Assembly: GCA_015231955.1 (NCBI GenBank) | Contig: JADGAN010000001.1 | Location: forward strand, 124,001 to 188,000 | Reading direction: 5' to 3' | From: Oligoflexia bacterium | GTDB lineage: Bacteria > Bdellovibrionota > Bacteriovoracia > Bacteriovoracales > Bacteriovoracaceae | DNA length: 64,000 nt | Shown here: positions 17,944-27,257 of the stretch, one piece after another | Position numbering within the stretch: the stretch's first letter is position 1 | How the letters are laid out: each line of letters begins with the position of its first letter | Translations under genes and position numbers: made by a program | Notes under the pieces: model-generated | What the model was told of the DNA's origin: nothing | Databases searched by the model: none | What the model saw: only the letters and a program-made list of their open reading frames with translations

Positions 17944-19875
17944 CTACTGGCCCTCGCTCAAAAGCTTCATCAGTTGATCTTCGTTAATAATCGGAACCTC
18001 AAGCTCCATTGCCTTTTTAAATTTGCTCGATGAAGGCACCTCTTCATTGCTCACCAAAAAATCGGTATTTTTGGAGACAGAACTGGCAATCTCTCCTCCT
18101 CTGTCTCGAATCATCTGCTCCATCTCATTTCGAGGAAGAGAAAGCGCCCCGGTAATACAAAATTTTTTTCCAGTCACTTGTGTGCTCTGAACTTCAGTCC
18201 GATTGCTTTTATCTGCTAAAATCTCCACGCCCACTTCATAAAGTTGATTAATCAATTCCCGTTTAGAGTGCAGTGATGAGTAAAATTCCTGAGACGATTT
18301 CTCTGCAAATCCCTCTATCCCTTGTAGCTCTACTTCTGTCATCGCTAAAATTTTAGGAAGAGTATCGAATCCTGCTTTTACAATCTTCTCACACTTATTG
18401 TAGGCCCCACCAGAGAGTCCTAGTGCTGTAAGAAATGTAAGCAAACTACTCTGTTTACTCTTTTGAATAGAACTCCACAATTTATTTGCAAGCTTATCCT
18501 TTACTTTATCCAGGATCAATAAATCTTTCTTCTCTATCCGATACAAGTCGGGAATGTCCTTCACCAATCCCTTCTTCACCATCTCCTCCAGTCGCTTAAA
18601 GCTTAAATCATCAACTCCAATGTTTTTCACAAAATGCAAAATAGCTTCGAGGTTCTTTGCCGGGCACTGCTCATTTTCACACACAAGCCTAATCTCAAAC
18701 TCCCGGAGCTTACTGTTGCAACTAGGACATTGCGAAGGGACGGTAAATTTTTCCACCACATTTGCTTCCACCACCTCTAAAAACTTAGGAATCACCTCCC
18801 CTGAACGCACGATTCGAATCTTATCCCCTCGCTTTAACGAGTACTGCTTAACCATCCCATAATTGTGCAGGGTCACCCTTGTAATCTGTGCTCCCGCCAA
18901 AGAGGTTGCCTCCACAATCGCAACCGGAGTTACGGTTCCATTTCTCGATACCGACCACTCAATATCCACAATCGTCGTAACCTTTTCCTCTCCCTTAAAT
19001 TTAAACGCCATCTTATAGCGAGGATGGCCTGCTGTTGTTCCCAGCTTTTCATGCAACTCCAGATCATCGTAAGTAAAAACCATCCCATCAATTTGAAAAT
19101 CACCCTCCGATAAAAAATGTTGCGCTTTTTTTAAAATTGCTTCTACACTCTCCCAACTCTTATGCAGGTGAACCTCTGGGATCTCAAATCCAAGCACATC
19201 AAGCTTTGTGTACTTCTCCATCTCACGTGTATAGCGCTCTTCTCCCATAAGATCGAATGCCACAAAATCGAGATAGCGACAAAGCTCTAAATGATCTTTT
19301 CTTCCGATTAGACCAGAAACAATATTTCTCTGGCTCGTAGGTCTCCCTAGTCCGATCCTCTCCATCTCCTGAGACAGCAGTAAAAATTGTTCCTCTCTAC
19401 AAAAGACCTCTCCACGCACTTCAACGCTATTCCCATCCCCCATCAGTTCTTTAGGCACGCTCTTCATCCAATAAACCTTACTAGTTATATCCTCCCCAAG
19501 ACTCCCATCTCCTCTAGTCTTCGCTAACACCAGCATACCCTTCTCATAAACAAGCGAACAACTAACTCCATCAAACTTAAAAGTACTAACAACCTCATTC
19601 CCTCCAATCCACTTTTGAAGTACCGGCCATTCGGTCGTTTTTCCTAGCGACAACATTTTTTTCTTATGCGGCACTTTCCCCTGTTTTTCCTCCTCTCGAT
19701 AAATAAAACCTACCACTTTCAACGCATAATGATCAGGATCAATTCGCCTTAACTCATCCTCGAAGCAATCATACGCCTCATCACTAACCTCTGCTTGCCC
19801 TTGATAATAGCACCTCTTATGATAAAGGATTTTGTCGGCAAGCTCATCCGCCCTGCTCTTACTTTTACTTCTCAT
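17944..19875 (-). CDS. ligA: NAD-dependent DNA ligase
   Basis: Seals nicks in replication and repair using NAD. The 643-residue protein is slightly short for the family but has all parts: the N-terminal Ia domain with KRCYYQG and DEAYD, the adenylation lysine in KFDGVS near residue 100, the OB-fold SLKRGDKIRI, a four-cysteine zinc finger (CPSC and CENEQC), helix-hairpin-helix repeats including IEGFAEKS, and a C-terminal BRCT domain starting at TGKKFCITG. The start ATG at 19875 is followed by a basic stretch. It heads the ligA-radA-plsC group. Confidence 0.97.
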   Translation of the reverse strand: MRSKSKSRADELADKILYHKRCYYQGQAEVSDEAYDCFEDELRRIDPDHYALKVVGFIYREEEKQGKVPHKKKMLSLGKTTEWPVLQKWIGGNEVVSTFKFDGVSCSLVYEKGMLVLAKTRGDGSLGEDITSKVYWMKSVPKELMGDGNSVEVRGEVFCREEQFLLLSQEMERIGLGRPTSQRNIVSGLIGRKDHLELCRYLDFVAFDLMGEERYTREMEKYTKLDVLGFEIPEVHLHKSWESVEAILKKAQHFLSEGDFQIDGMVFTYDDLELHEKLGTTAGHPRYKMAFKFKGEEKVTTIVDIEWSVSRNGTVTPVAIVEATSLAGAQITRVTLHNYGMVKQYSLKRGDKIRIVRSGEVIPKFLEVVEANVVEKFTVPSQCPSCNSKLREFEIRLVCENEQCPAKNLEAILHFVKNIGVDDLSFKRLEEMVKKGLVKDIPDLYRIEKKDLLILDKVKDKLANKLWSSIQKSKQSSLLTFLTALGLSGGAYNKCEKIVKAGFDTLPKILAMTEVELQGIEGFAEKSSQEFYSSLHSKRELINQLYEVGVEILADKSNRTEVQSTQVTGKKFCITGALSLPRNEMEQMIRDRGGEIASSVSKNTDFLVSNEEVPSSSKFKKAMELEVPIINEDQLMKLLSEGQ

Positions 19876-20192
19876 GCTTAACGCCCTAGCTTACTTGATT
19901 GCTGCTAATAAGTAGAAATTTAGAAAATTATTCTCTTAATCGGGATGAAATGTCCATTTTCAAGCGGTGCGCTTCCCTGGGATTTTCATTTCTGAATTCG
20001 ATATTGCTCATAGCGCATCGAGCGTAGATAGTGGTCTCTGATCGAGATGAAACAACTGATCAATAAAACTCTGATTACTTATTTTTTTCCCATTCATTAT
20101 AATTAACTATAATGGGAAGAATTCAATTTAGGGAAAAATATGATTAAGCAAATTGCAAATAGGAGTACTTGCGCTGGAGGAGTTTCGGTTCC
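19876..20192. other. Intergenic stretch between ligA and the EamA gene
   Basis: About 317 bases with no convincing gene. It holds two similar phrases, ATCGGGATGAAA near 19940 and ATCGAGATGAAA near 20040, and an imperfect AT-rich dyad around 20090-20115 with CCCATT and AATGGG at its ends. A possible ribosome site and a 29-codon frame starting near 20141 run into the antisense of the EamA gene; I do not call it. Confidence 0.5.
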
Positions 20193-21110
20193 TCAAGAAA
20201 ATAATTTTCCCAAGAACGGAAGATTTTGAGTTCCTATAACGGAAAAAACTACTAAGCATATCCCGATAATTTGGAATGGACTCAAAGTTTGATTAAATAA
20301 GATCAATCCGAAGATGGCCGCAGCACATGGCTCTATGGTGGATATTACGGCAGCTTTAACAGGTCCGATCAACTTGATTCCTTGGAGTAGCGTAACTATT
20401 GGTAGTATCGTTGAAACAAGTATGATTCCCAGAAGGGGCAGGATTGCATCAGCAAAGTTTAGTGGGATAATATTTTCATGCTTGATTGCACTCAATATTG
20501 TAAAGGCCACCCCAGTACCAACCGTAATCCATGCACTAGACTTAACAGTAGAGACATTACAAAGATATTTTTCGTTTAAGATCAAGTAGAGAGAGTAGAC
20601 TAGACCTGAAATGATTCCCGCTAGCATGCCGATGTTGATTTTTCCGACAGAAGAAATAAAAGAAGTTGAACCACAAACTAAAACACACCCTGCGAACGAA
20701 ATCAGAGCGATGATGATGTCCTTCGGGCCAGGTAACCGTTTAAAAAGGAACCAGCGCAAAAGACAAGAGAATGTTGTATAGGTGTAAAGTAGTACTGTTG
20801 CACCGGCCATTCCGATATTTAGAATCGCAAACATAAAACAAAAGGATGCGACGGCATATCCGATTAGGCCTAAGAGGAATGCAATCATGCTCTCTTTTGC
20901 CCCCAGCGAAACATCTTTTTTAATAACTAATAGAGACCACAGAATAAAGCCCGCCCCTACAAATCGCCAAGCCAGGATAGAGTTAGCACTAAGCCCCAGG
21001 GAGAACATCTTATTGGCAAATACCCCCAAAGTAGCAAAGCTTATGGCAGAGATGATAACCATTAGAAGGCCAATAAGTTGATTTTTAAGGTTGTTTTGAG
21101 CATTTGGCAT
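20193..21110 (-). CDS. EamA/DMT-family permease
   Basis: A 305-residue membrane protein with about ten hydrophobic segments in two similar halves, the layout of the drug/metabolite transporter superfamily (two EamA domains). Typical pieces are ISFATLGVFANK at the first helix, the WRFVGAGFILW region, and GPVKAAVISTIEPCAAAIFG in the second half, where a proline after glutamate is common. Substrates vary and cannot be read from sequence; amino acids are frequent. It is divergent from the D-amino-acid aminotransferase gene and may share its control region. Confidence 0.85.
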   Translation of the reverse strand: MPNAQNNLKNQLIGLLMVIISAISFATLGVFANKMFSLGLSANSILAWRFVGAGFILWSLLVIKKDVSLGAKESMIAFLLGLIGYAVASFCFMFAILNIGMAGATVLLYTYTTFSCLLRWFLFKRLPGPKDIIIALISFAGCVLVCGSTSFISSVGKINIGMLAGIISGLVYSLYLILNEKYLCNVSTVKSSAWITVGTGVAFTILSAIKHENIIPLNFADAILPLLGIILVSTILPIVTLLQGIKLIGPVKAAVISTIEPCAAAIFGLILFNQTLSPFQIIGICLVVFSVIGTQNLPFLGKLFS

Positions 21111-21142
21111 AAAAAAATTCCATCAATGAAAAATTAGTTTGG

Positions 21143-21173
21143 TAGCGTAAAAAAATAGTTTACTTTAACGCTA
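21143..21173. promoter_or_regulatory. Inverted repeat in the divergent EamA/aminotransferase control region
   Basis: TAGCGT (21143-21148) and ACGCTA (21168-21173) are inverted with 19 bases between them, and a second pair of ACGT words follows near 21182-21204. The stretch lies between two divergent genes, so it is a possible operator. No regulator is identified. Confidence 0.3.
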
Positions 21174-21252
21174 GGGTTATGTACGTTACGGCGCGTCGTC
21201 TACGTGAGTCAATTAAAATTTTGCTTTGTTTCTTAAATTAATAGGACTGAAT

Positions 21253-22170
21253 ATGAGTGATAGAATTTTAGCAAACTGGAATGGGGCCACCCTGTACTTA
21301 GATGAAATAAAGATCTCTCCCCTCGATAGAGGCTTCATCTTTGGAGATGCGGTTTACGAAGTAATACGGATTTATCGTGGAAATATGTGGTTGGCCCAGG
21401 AACATTTTGATCGTCTAGAGAGAAGTCTAAGAAGCCTAGAGATCAATGCTGATTTGAATGCGATAAAATCCTCTCTGCTGGATGTATTTACCAAGTCTTC
21501 TGTAGTTGATGGTTTTATCTATCTTCAAGTATCAAGAGGAACTGCGCCTCGTACTCACTACTTTCCCGCTGAAAGTGTCTCTCCTAACTACATAATTTGG
21601 TGTCAAAAATATGATGACTCTTGGTTATACCCTTTTTGGGAGAATGGTATTTCGGTAATATCTACCCCGGATCTACGCTGGGCCAGACGAGATATTAAGA
21701 CAGTTAATTTGCTTGGTAACTGCTTGGCGATGGAAAAGGCGAAACAGGCAAATGCTAGCGAGGCAATTCTTATTGATAAAGACGGTACAGTCTCTGAAGC
21801 CACTTCCAACAATGTTTTTGGTGTAAAAGATGGTGTGATTTTCACGACACCTAACAGTCACAAGATTTTACCTGGGATCACGAGGGAATACACCCTTACA
21901 TTAGCAAAAGAAATGAACATACCCGTTATTGAAAAAACATTCACCTATGAAGAGTTACTCCATGCTGATGAACTGTTTATCACTGGTTCGATTATGGAAA
22001 TAATGCCAGTAACAAAGGTCGATCAATGCATGATAAGGCAAGGAGTTGTTGGAAGGATAACCAGAGAGCTAATGAAACAATTTTTTATAAATAAAAATAA
22101 GAACAATTTAAGCATTTATACCTTGAAGGTAAATGTAGAGGAACAGCTATGTCGGCCGAAATTCTTTTAA
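21253..22170 (+). CDS. dat: D-amino-acid aminotransferase (class IV PLP enzyme)
   Basis: PLP enzyme that swaps amino groups between D-amino acids and 2-oxo acids, typically D-Ala plus 2-oxoglutarate to pyruvate plus D-Glu. I prefer the ATG at 21253 (AGGA seven bases upstream) over an upstream TTG at 21226. Seen are PLDRGFIFGDAVYEVIR at the N-terminus, the cofactor lysine region RRDIKTVNLLGN, SEATSNNVFGV, and KILPGITR, all close to Bacillus D-alanine aminotransferase. Branched-chain aminotransferases share the fold, but the neighbours (D-Ala-D-Ala dipeptidase) favour D-amino acids. An extended C-terminal tail overlaps the next gene by 22 bases. Confidence 0.88.
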   Translation: MSDRILANWNGATLYLDEIKISPLDRGFIFGDAVYEVIRIYRGNMWLAQEHFDRLERSLRSLEINADLNAIKSSLLDVFTKSSVVDGFIYLQVSRGTAPRTHYFPAESVSPNYIIWCQKYDDSWLYPFWENGISVISTPDLRWARRDIKTVNLLGNCLAMEKAKQANASEAILIDKDGTVSEATSNNVFGVKDGVIFTTPNSHKILPGITREYTLTLAKEMNIPVIEKTFTYEELLHADELFITGSIMEIMPVTKVDQCMIRQGVVGRITRELMKQFFINKNKNNLSIYTLKVNVEEQLCRPKFF

Positions 22171-23261
22171 TTTTTATCTGTGTAGTGGGTGGATTTTCGC
22201 TTTTTCTGGAGCGAAATTTGACTTGGATGGCACACGTTAGCGGTGTCTGTTTAGTCATCATCATTGCGATGTTGCTCTCCAATCTAGGAATTATTCCGGC
22301 CAATCATCATCTTTATGATTTTTTCACTGGGATGCCTGTGTCAGTGGCATTGATTTTAATGGCCCTAGGACTCAATTTTAAAGATGTTTTAAAGCTTCCT
22401 CGTAAAGTTACTTATGTTTTTTTGATTGGCGCTCTTGGAACATCTGTCGGGGGTCTAATCGCTGCCATTTTAACCTACCCTCACCTAGGAGAAGATGCCC
22501 TTAAGATAGCGGCCCAACTCTCAGCAAGTTATGTTGGTGGAGGGGAAAATGCGGTCGCCATAAAAAATATTCTTCAAACTAAGAATGAGTTATTTGTTAC
22601 TGCTTTCGCCTTCGACAATATTATAACAACCGCCTGGTTCTTTGTGACCTTGGCCATTGCAAAACCTGCTCTGAATGAAGAGAAGCAATCTGATGATGGT
22701 AATGAGATTAATCGCTTCGACGGAGCACCACTTTTTCTAACAGACTTCTTGATCACACTTAGTATTGCGTTCATAACTAATTCGGTGTCTGAATATCTGT
22801 CTCCTATATTGGGAATCCATCGAATATTGTTGATGACTTCTTTGGCCCTTCTCATTGGACAAATACCTCAGCTAAAACGAAGAGTATCTCTGTCATATTT
22901 GATGGGTTCTATCTTGTTCGTCTTTTTCTTTTTCTCGATTGGGGCAATCTCTAACTTTAAAGAGATCAGTAATATCCCCTTGTCTATTATCATCATGCCA
23001 ATAGTTATTGTGTTTACTCACGCTATATTTATGTTATTGGCCAGTTGGATATTTAAAACCAATTCACTACAGAATGCTGTTTGCTCTCAGTCATTGATAG
23101 GAGGACCGGCAACTGCTGTCGCTGTTGCACAGGCAAAGAGATCGAAAGAAGGAATCACTCTAGGACTTATTCTAGGATTACTTGGGTATGGAATCGGAAC
23201 CTATTGTGGAATGTTGGTTTTTCATCTAGCTCTTCCAATTTGCAAATGGATATGGGGGTAA
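22149..23261 (+). CDS. DUF819-family membrane protein (putative transporter)
   Basis: A 370-residue protein with about ten to twelve hydrophobic segments in two similar halves. SASYVGGGENAVAI in the first half and SLIGGPATAVAVAQAK in the second are related glycine-rich loops; this duplicated pattern is typical of the DUF819 (YjcL-like) family. Its function is not established, but the inverted-repeat layout resembles secondary transporters. The start overlaps the aminotransferase and the end is 7 bases from the dipeptidase gene, so it is part of a tight operon. Uptake of a D-amino acid or peptidoglycan peptide is a reasonable guess only. Confidence 0.8.
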   Translation: MSAEILLIFICVVGGFSLFLERNLTWMAHVSGVCLVIIIAMLLSNLGIIPANHHLYDFFTGMPVSVALILMALGLNFKDVLKLPRKVTYVFLIGALGTSVGGLIAAILTYPHLGEDALKIAAQLSASYVGGGENAVAIKNILQTKNELFVTAFAFDNIITTAWFFVTLAIAKPALNEEKQSDDGNEINRFDGAPLFLTDFLITLSIAFITNSVSEYLSPILGIHRILLMTSLALLIGQIPQLKRRVSLSYLMGSILFVFFFFSIGAISNFKEISNIPLSIIIMPIVIVFTHAIFMLLASWIFKTNSLQNAVCSQSLIGGPATAVAVAQAKRSKEGITLGLILGLLGYGIGTYCGMLVFHLALPICKWIWG

Positions 23262-23268
23262 TAATTGT

Positions 23269-24072
23269 ATGTGCCTAAATTATAGCAATTCTCAATGTTA
23301 TTATGGTGATACTGTGAAGTTTAAAAAAATACCAATCAAAAAGGATTATTTGCCTCCGTCAGAAGAAGAACTCGATTTTTTAAACCATTACTCTCAAATG
23401 GTTGCGATAGATGACAGATATGCAAGTTTTATTCTAGAAAATTACTACATGATGAAAGGATATGCTGGTTCCAACATAAATATGTATGCAAGAGAGGCCC
23501 TCTTAAAAAAGCTAGAATTTGGACTGAAATTTTTAGAACCAAATTACACGCTAGTTCTTTTTGATGCCTTTCGCGGTAGAGCAACTCAGCTTTCTCTTTA
23601 TAATGATTTTTATTCGCAAATTAAGATACGAAATCCACATCTTTCCGATAAGCTTTTACATGAAGAGACTAAGAAATTTGTTGCTCATCCAGATGACAGA
23701 GGGCGGTTCCCTGTGGCCCCTCACAATAGTGGAGGTGCTATCGATCTTTCTATTAGATATGGAGAGCAAACACTAGATATGGGAACAGAGTTTGATGATC
23801 TGACTGATCTAGCTCAATCGAATTATTTTGAGCAAAATTTTATAGAGGGTATAGGCTTTACAAGAGAGCGTTGGTTGGAAGTTAGGGCCAACCGAAGACT
23901 TCTTTTTAATTTAATGAAGGTTTTGGGATTCACTAACTATGAGTACGAGTGGTGGCATTTTGATTTAGGAAATTGTTTGTGGGGGAGTGCCCTTAATACC
24001 CCTTGGATTTTTAAATCGGCCGAAGAGGAGGTCAAAAGATTATGCGCGGAATCTACAACTTTAGCACAATAA
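23269..24072 (+). CDS. ddpX: D-alanyl-D-alanine dipeptidase (VanX/DdpX family, M15D)
   Basis: Zinc dipeptidase that hydrolyses D-Ala-D-Ala. The 267 residues include the zinc-site pattern HNSGGAID (H152 and D159, the VanX HxxxxxxD spacing), EWWH (catalytic E227 and zinc ligand H230), and an arginine in FDAFRGRA matching the VanX transition-state arginine. No signal peptide is seen, so it acts in the cytoplasm. It is longer than VanX (about 200 residues) at the N-terminus; a GTG near 23302 is another possible start. It overlaps the following kinase gene by 31 bases. The absence of vanH/vanA-like genes speaks for peptidoglycan dipeptide use rather than vancomycin resistance. Confidence 0.88.
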   Translation: MCLNYSNSQCYYGDTVKFKKIPIKKDYLPPSEEELDFLNHYSQMVAIDDRYASFILENYYMMKGYAGSNINMYAREALLKKLEFGLKFLEPNYTLVLFDAFRGRATQLSLYNDFYSQIKIRNPHLSDKLLHEETKKFVAHPDDRGRFPVAPHNSGGAIDLSIRYGEQTLDMGTEFDDLTDLAQSNYFEQNFIEGIGFTRERWLEVRANRRLLFNLMKVLGFTNYEYEWWHFDLGNCLWGSALNTPWIFKSAEEEVKRLCAESTTLAQ

Positions 24073-25949
24073 GTTCTAGTACTGGTGCTCCACTGTTTAT
24101 AAAGATCGTTAAAACATTTTCTTTATGGCTGGTTCTTTTTTTTATTATTGGAGTGACACTATTTTCGATTTACATGAATAGATTTGACAACATCAACATG
24201 ACTCGTGATCTTGTGATGATTTTTGCTTCTATTGTCGGAGCATCCTTTCTTATTGCTGTTATAATCCTAACATTGCTTATAAAGAAATCTCTATTTCCTT
24301 TGTTGGAGTTGATTCACGGGATAAATATTTTGGATAAGTTCCGTTCAATGGAAGTTCCAGAAGATGCATCTGAAGAGATTGAAAAAATATATTCTATTGT
24401 TAACGAAAATATGAAGAGGTTAGAGCAAGTACAGGGTCAGCTTCTTCAAGTTGAAAAAGAGGCAGCGATAGGAAAGATGGCCAGACAGGTTAGTCACGAC
24501 ATCAGATCCCCACTTGCGGCCCTCAATATGATCGTCCGTCAAAATTTGCAGGAGCTGCCGGAGGATAAGCGAATTTCGATCAGGCAACAGATCGACAGGA
24601 TTCAGGATATAGCAAACAGTTTGCTCTCTAAAAACAAAGATCACGCTATAGCATCTGCAGAGGATAAAGCAGTCAGAATCGAATTGCTCTCAAGTATCGT
24701 AGAGGAGATCATAACTGAAAAACGCCTTAATTTCCGCTCTCATCTGGGTATTACAATAGAGGGAGATATTTACGATAATACCAGTTATGGACTTTTTGCG
24801 AAGATCACCCTTCGAGAAATGAAACGTTTGTTAAGTAACCTCATCAATAATGCGGTCGAAGCTTTACCTGAACATCAAGGCAACATCATTATTAAGCTAC
24901 AACCCCAGGAAAATAAAGATAGTGGCAAGAATCATGTACAAATCATTATTGAAGATAATGGGAAGGGAATTCCGCTAGAGATTTTAGCGAAACTTGGCCA
25001 AGAAGGTATCAGTCACGGAAAGGAGCAGAGCAAGGAATCTGGAAATGGATTAGGTCTCTATCATGCACGCACAACAGTTGAAGGATTGGGAGGAAAATTT
25101 GCTATTGAGTCTCAAGAGGGAGTAGGAACCAGAATGATAATCACTCTCCCAAGAGTCGATGCGCCCACTTGGTTTGTCCCCATGCTTTCTTTGACCTCCA
25201 AACAGGCCATTGTTATTCTTGACGATGACCAAGGAATTCATCAGACGTGGAATAATCGTTTTAAGGAGTATCATTTGGAAAGGCACAATATTGAGGTGAT
25301 ACACTTATCTACTCCCAATGCTCTTCGAGATTGGATTCATACCCATAGGAAAAAGTATCAAGAGGTTCTTTATCTTAGCGATTTTGAACTCCTCGGATTC
25401 AAGGAGACAGGACTTGATCTCATCGAAGAGGGCCAGTTAAAAAATGCTATTCTGGTGACCTCATATTATGAAAATGAAAAGATTCGTGATCGTTGTGGTA
25501 AGCTGGGAGTAAGGCTTATTCCTAAAATGCTTGCAGGATTTGTTCCGGTAGAGATCAAAGCTGCCGATGCCAATGCTGATACCGGTGCTAATAGGGAAAA
25601 ACAGGAACGCGGAGACCACTACGATTGTGTCTACGTGGATGATGATGAGTGGTTGAGAAGAGGTTGGGAAAAGGCAGCAAAGGTTAAAGGGATCAAATTG
25701 CTAACGCTTTCTACGACTAGAAATTTCACTCAGCATCAGCACAATATTTCAAAAGAGAAGACATTAATCTATCTGGACAGTAGTCTTGGTGAGAGTGAAA
25801 TGAGAGGTGAGGACTTTGCCGTCATTTTGCATCAAGAGGGTTATAAAAAACTTTATCTGGCCACCGGTTATGATGCCGATCAATTTACTCATCTTAATTG
25901 GCTGAATGTCATTGGAAAGGATTGTCCTTTTGAGGAAGAAAATTGTTGA
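24042..25949 (+). CDS. Hybrid histidine kinase with two C-terminal receiver-like domains
   Basis: A 635-residue membrane kinase. Two helices (about 19-45 and 57-80) leave only about eleven residues outside, so there is no real periplasmic sensor. A HAMP-like or linker coil is followed by the phospho-acceptor H152 in VSHDIRSPLAAL, then the ATPase domain with NLINNAVEAL, EDNGKGIP and GNGLGLYHA. Two receiver-like domains follow: the first has VILDDDQ, YLSDFELLG and IPKM, the second has VYVDDDEW, YLDSSLG, ATGYD and GKD. The start lies inside the dipeptidase gene, so it is translationally coupled. It probably controls or senses the D-amino-acid operon, but no DNA-binding partner is adjacent. Confidence 0.85.
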   Translation: MRGIYNFSTISSSTGAPLFIKIVKTFSLWLVLFFIIGVTLFSIYMNRFDNINMTRDLVMIFASIVGASFLIAVIILTLLIKKSLFPLLELIHGINILDKFRSMEVPEDASEEIEKIYSIVNENMKRLEQVQGQLLQVEKEAAIGKMARQVSHDIRSPLAALNMIVRQNLQELPEDKRISIRQQIDRIQDIANSLLSKNKDHAIASAEDKAVRIELLSSIVEEIITEKRLNFRSHLGITIEGDIYDNTSYGLFAKITLREMKRLLSNLINNAVEALPEHQGNIIIKLQPQENKDSGKNHVQIIIEDNGKGIPLEILAKLGQEGISHGKEQSKESGNGLGLYHARTTVEGLGGKFAIESQEGVGTRMIITLPRVDAPTWFVPMLSLTSKQAIVILDDDQGIHQTWNNRFKEYHLERHNIEVIHLSTPNALRDWIHTHRKKYQEVLYLSDFELLGFKETGLDLIEEGQLKNAILVTSYYENEKIRDRCGKLGVRLIPKMLAGFVPVEIKAADANADTGANREKQERGDHYDCVYVDDDEWLRRGWEKAAKVKGIKLLTLSTTRNFTQHQHNISKEKTLIYLDSSLGESEMRGEDFAVILHQEGYKKLYLATGYDADQFTHLNWLNVIGKDCPFEEENC

Positions 25950-25981
25950 TTTGACCTATTAAAAACTCACATACTTCGCGA

Positions 25982-25998
25982 ATGAAGATCCGCTTCAT
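25982..25998. terminator. Small hairpin between two convergent kinase genes
   Basis: ATGAAG (25982-25987) pairs with CTTCAT (25993-25998) around a 5-base loop in the 59-base gap between convergent genes. There is no T-tract on either side, so it is at most a weak bidirectional terminator. Confidence 0.25.
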
Positions 25999-26008
25999 CT
26001 ATGCATAT

Positions 26009-27232
26009 TTAAGCAGCAGCTTTGTAGTTGATCGCTTCTAGGTTTTCGAGCTTTTGGCCTATCTTGGGAACAACGATGGTAAAGGTGGTTCCTACATTGA
26101 GCTCGGAATCGATTTCAATGCGGCCATTCATCTTATCAACAATTTTTTTCACAATATCGAGACCCAGTCCTGTGCCTTTGCCCACCCCCTTGGTGGTCCA
26201 AAATTTCTGAAACACCTTTTGCATATTTTCTTTAGCAATGCCATGGCCCGTATCTTTAACTCCAATGTGAACTTCATCGTTTATGATTCTAGTTGTGATT
26301 AAAATCGATTTTTTCTTTACACTCTCCATGGCATCTTTTGCGTTGGAGAGGAGATTGATGATCACTTGCTGAAATTGCCCGACATTTCCCATAACCTCCA
26401 GTTCGCTCTCCCCAAAATCAGTAACAATTTCAATATTCTCTTTTTTGTAAAGAAAGGACATGAGATCAATAGATCCTTGAATGGTTTCATGTAATTTCAC
26501 AGGAACTGTTTGCTCCTCATCCATTCGGACATAAGTTTTAAGACCTAGTACAATTTTTCTAATGGCCTCCGATGCTTGTTCAATCCTTAAGTAAATTTTT
26601 TCGTAATGCCCTTTCTCTTTGGGAGAATCTAGATCTTTTTGCAGCATTTTGATGTACGCAAGAATCACTGTCAGCGGATTATTAATCTCATGGGCAATAC
26701 CCGAAATCAACATGCCAATGGATGCAAGCTTTTCTGTTTGCAACAACTGCTGGTGCGCCTCTTTTAACTCCGTAAATTTATTTTTTAGCTCCACATATTG
26801 ATTTACCACTTTTGTATTATCGTCGCGCAGTCGCTTGTCGTAAGTTTTTACAATATCATAAAGTGCGCCTGGAGACGATTTCACGTATTTTTCAAATACA
26901 TCTCCAGTCATCTCATACAACACCAATTGATCACTGGCCTTAACCGTTGCATTCCTTACTTTACTGCCATTAATCAGTGACATCTCTCCGAAATACTCTC
27001 CCTGTTTTAATTCTGCCAAGCACACGTCCTCTTTCAAGATAATCACATTGCCTCTCGCTAAAAAAAACATAGAGTTGGATTGATGACTTTCATTAATAAC
27101 CACTTCATCCTTATCAAACTGTTTTACAATAAGTTCTTGTGATAGTTCCTCTAGCTTATCGTCAGTAAATCCCCTAAAAAAACTTACTGTTTTTAAATCA
27201 TTTAAACTGATATTACCTTCATGCATTTTCAT
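26009..27232 (-). CDS. Cyclic-nucleotide-binding-domain sensor histidine kinase
   Basis: A 407-residue soluble kinase. Residues about 13-125 form a cyclic-nucleotide-binding (CAP-like) beta-roll: FFRGFTDDKLEEL, ARGNVIILKE, and the phosphate cassette region GEYFGEMSLINGSKVRNATV, where the usual arginine of PxRxA is an arginine at R93 in VRNATV. A coiled linker leads to the HisKA domain with H181 in GIAHEINNPLTV and the ATPase domain with NLLSNAKDAM, VKDTGHGI and GTGLGLDIV. No membrane helix is seen. It is the last of three genes on this strand, 25 bases after the outer-membrane-like gene. It may respond to cAMP, cGMP or another ligand; the ligand is not readable. Confidence 0.88.
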   Translation of the reverse strand: MKMHEGNISLNDLKTVSFFRGFTDDKLEELSQELIVKQFDKDEVVINESHQSNSMFFLARGNVIILKEDVCLAELKQGEYFGEMSLINGSKVRNATVKASDQLVLYEMTGDVFEKYVKSSPGALYDIVKTYDKRLRDDNTKVVNQYVELKNKFTELKEAHQQLLQTEKLASIGMLISGIAHEINNPLTVILAYIKMLQKDLDSPKEKGHYEKIYLRIEQASEAIRKIVLGLKTYVRMDEEQTVPVKLHETIQGSIDLMSFLYKKENIEIVTDFGESELEVMGNVGQFQQVIINLLSNAKDAMESVKKKSILITTRIINDEVHIGVKDTGHGIAKENMQKVFQKFWTTKGVGKGTGLGLDIVKKIVDKMNGRIEIDSELNVGTTFTIVVPKIGQKLENLEAINYKAAA

Positions 27233-27257
27233 AAGATTATCATCCTCGTTTTTTTCA

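Noticed and set aside
20141-20230. A 29-codon frame after a possible ribosome site
   Set aside because: It overlaps the end of the EamA gene in antisense and has no recognisable content; too little support.
23269-24072. Vancomycin resistance locus, from the VanX-like protein
   Set aside because: No vanH, vanA-type ligase or VanS/VanR pair accompanies it, and the organism appears Gram-negative; peptidoglycan dipeptide use is more likely.
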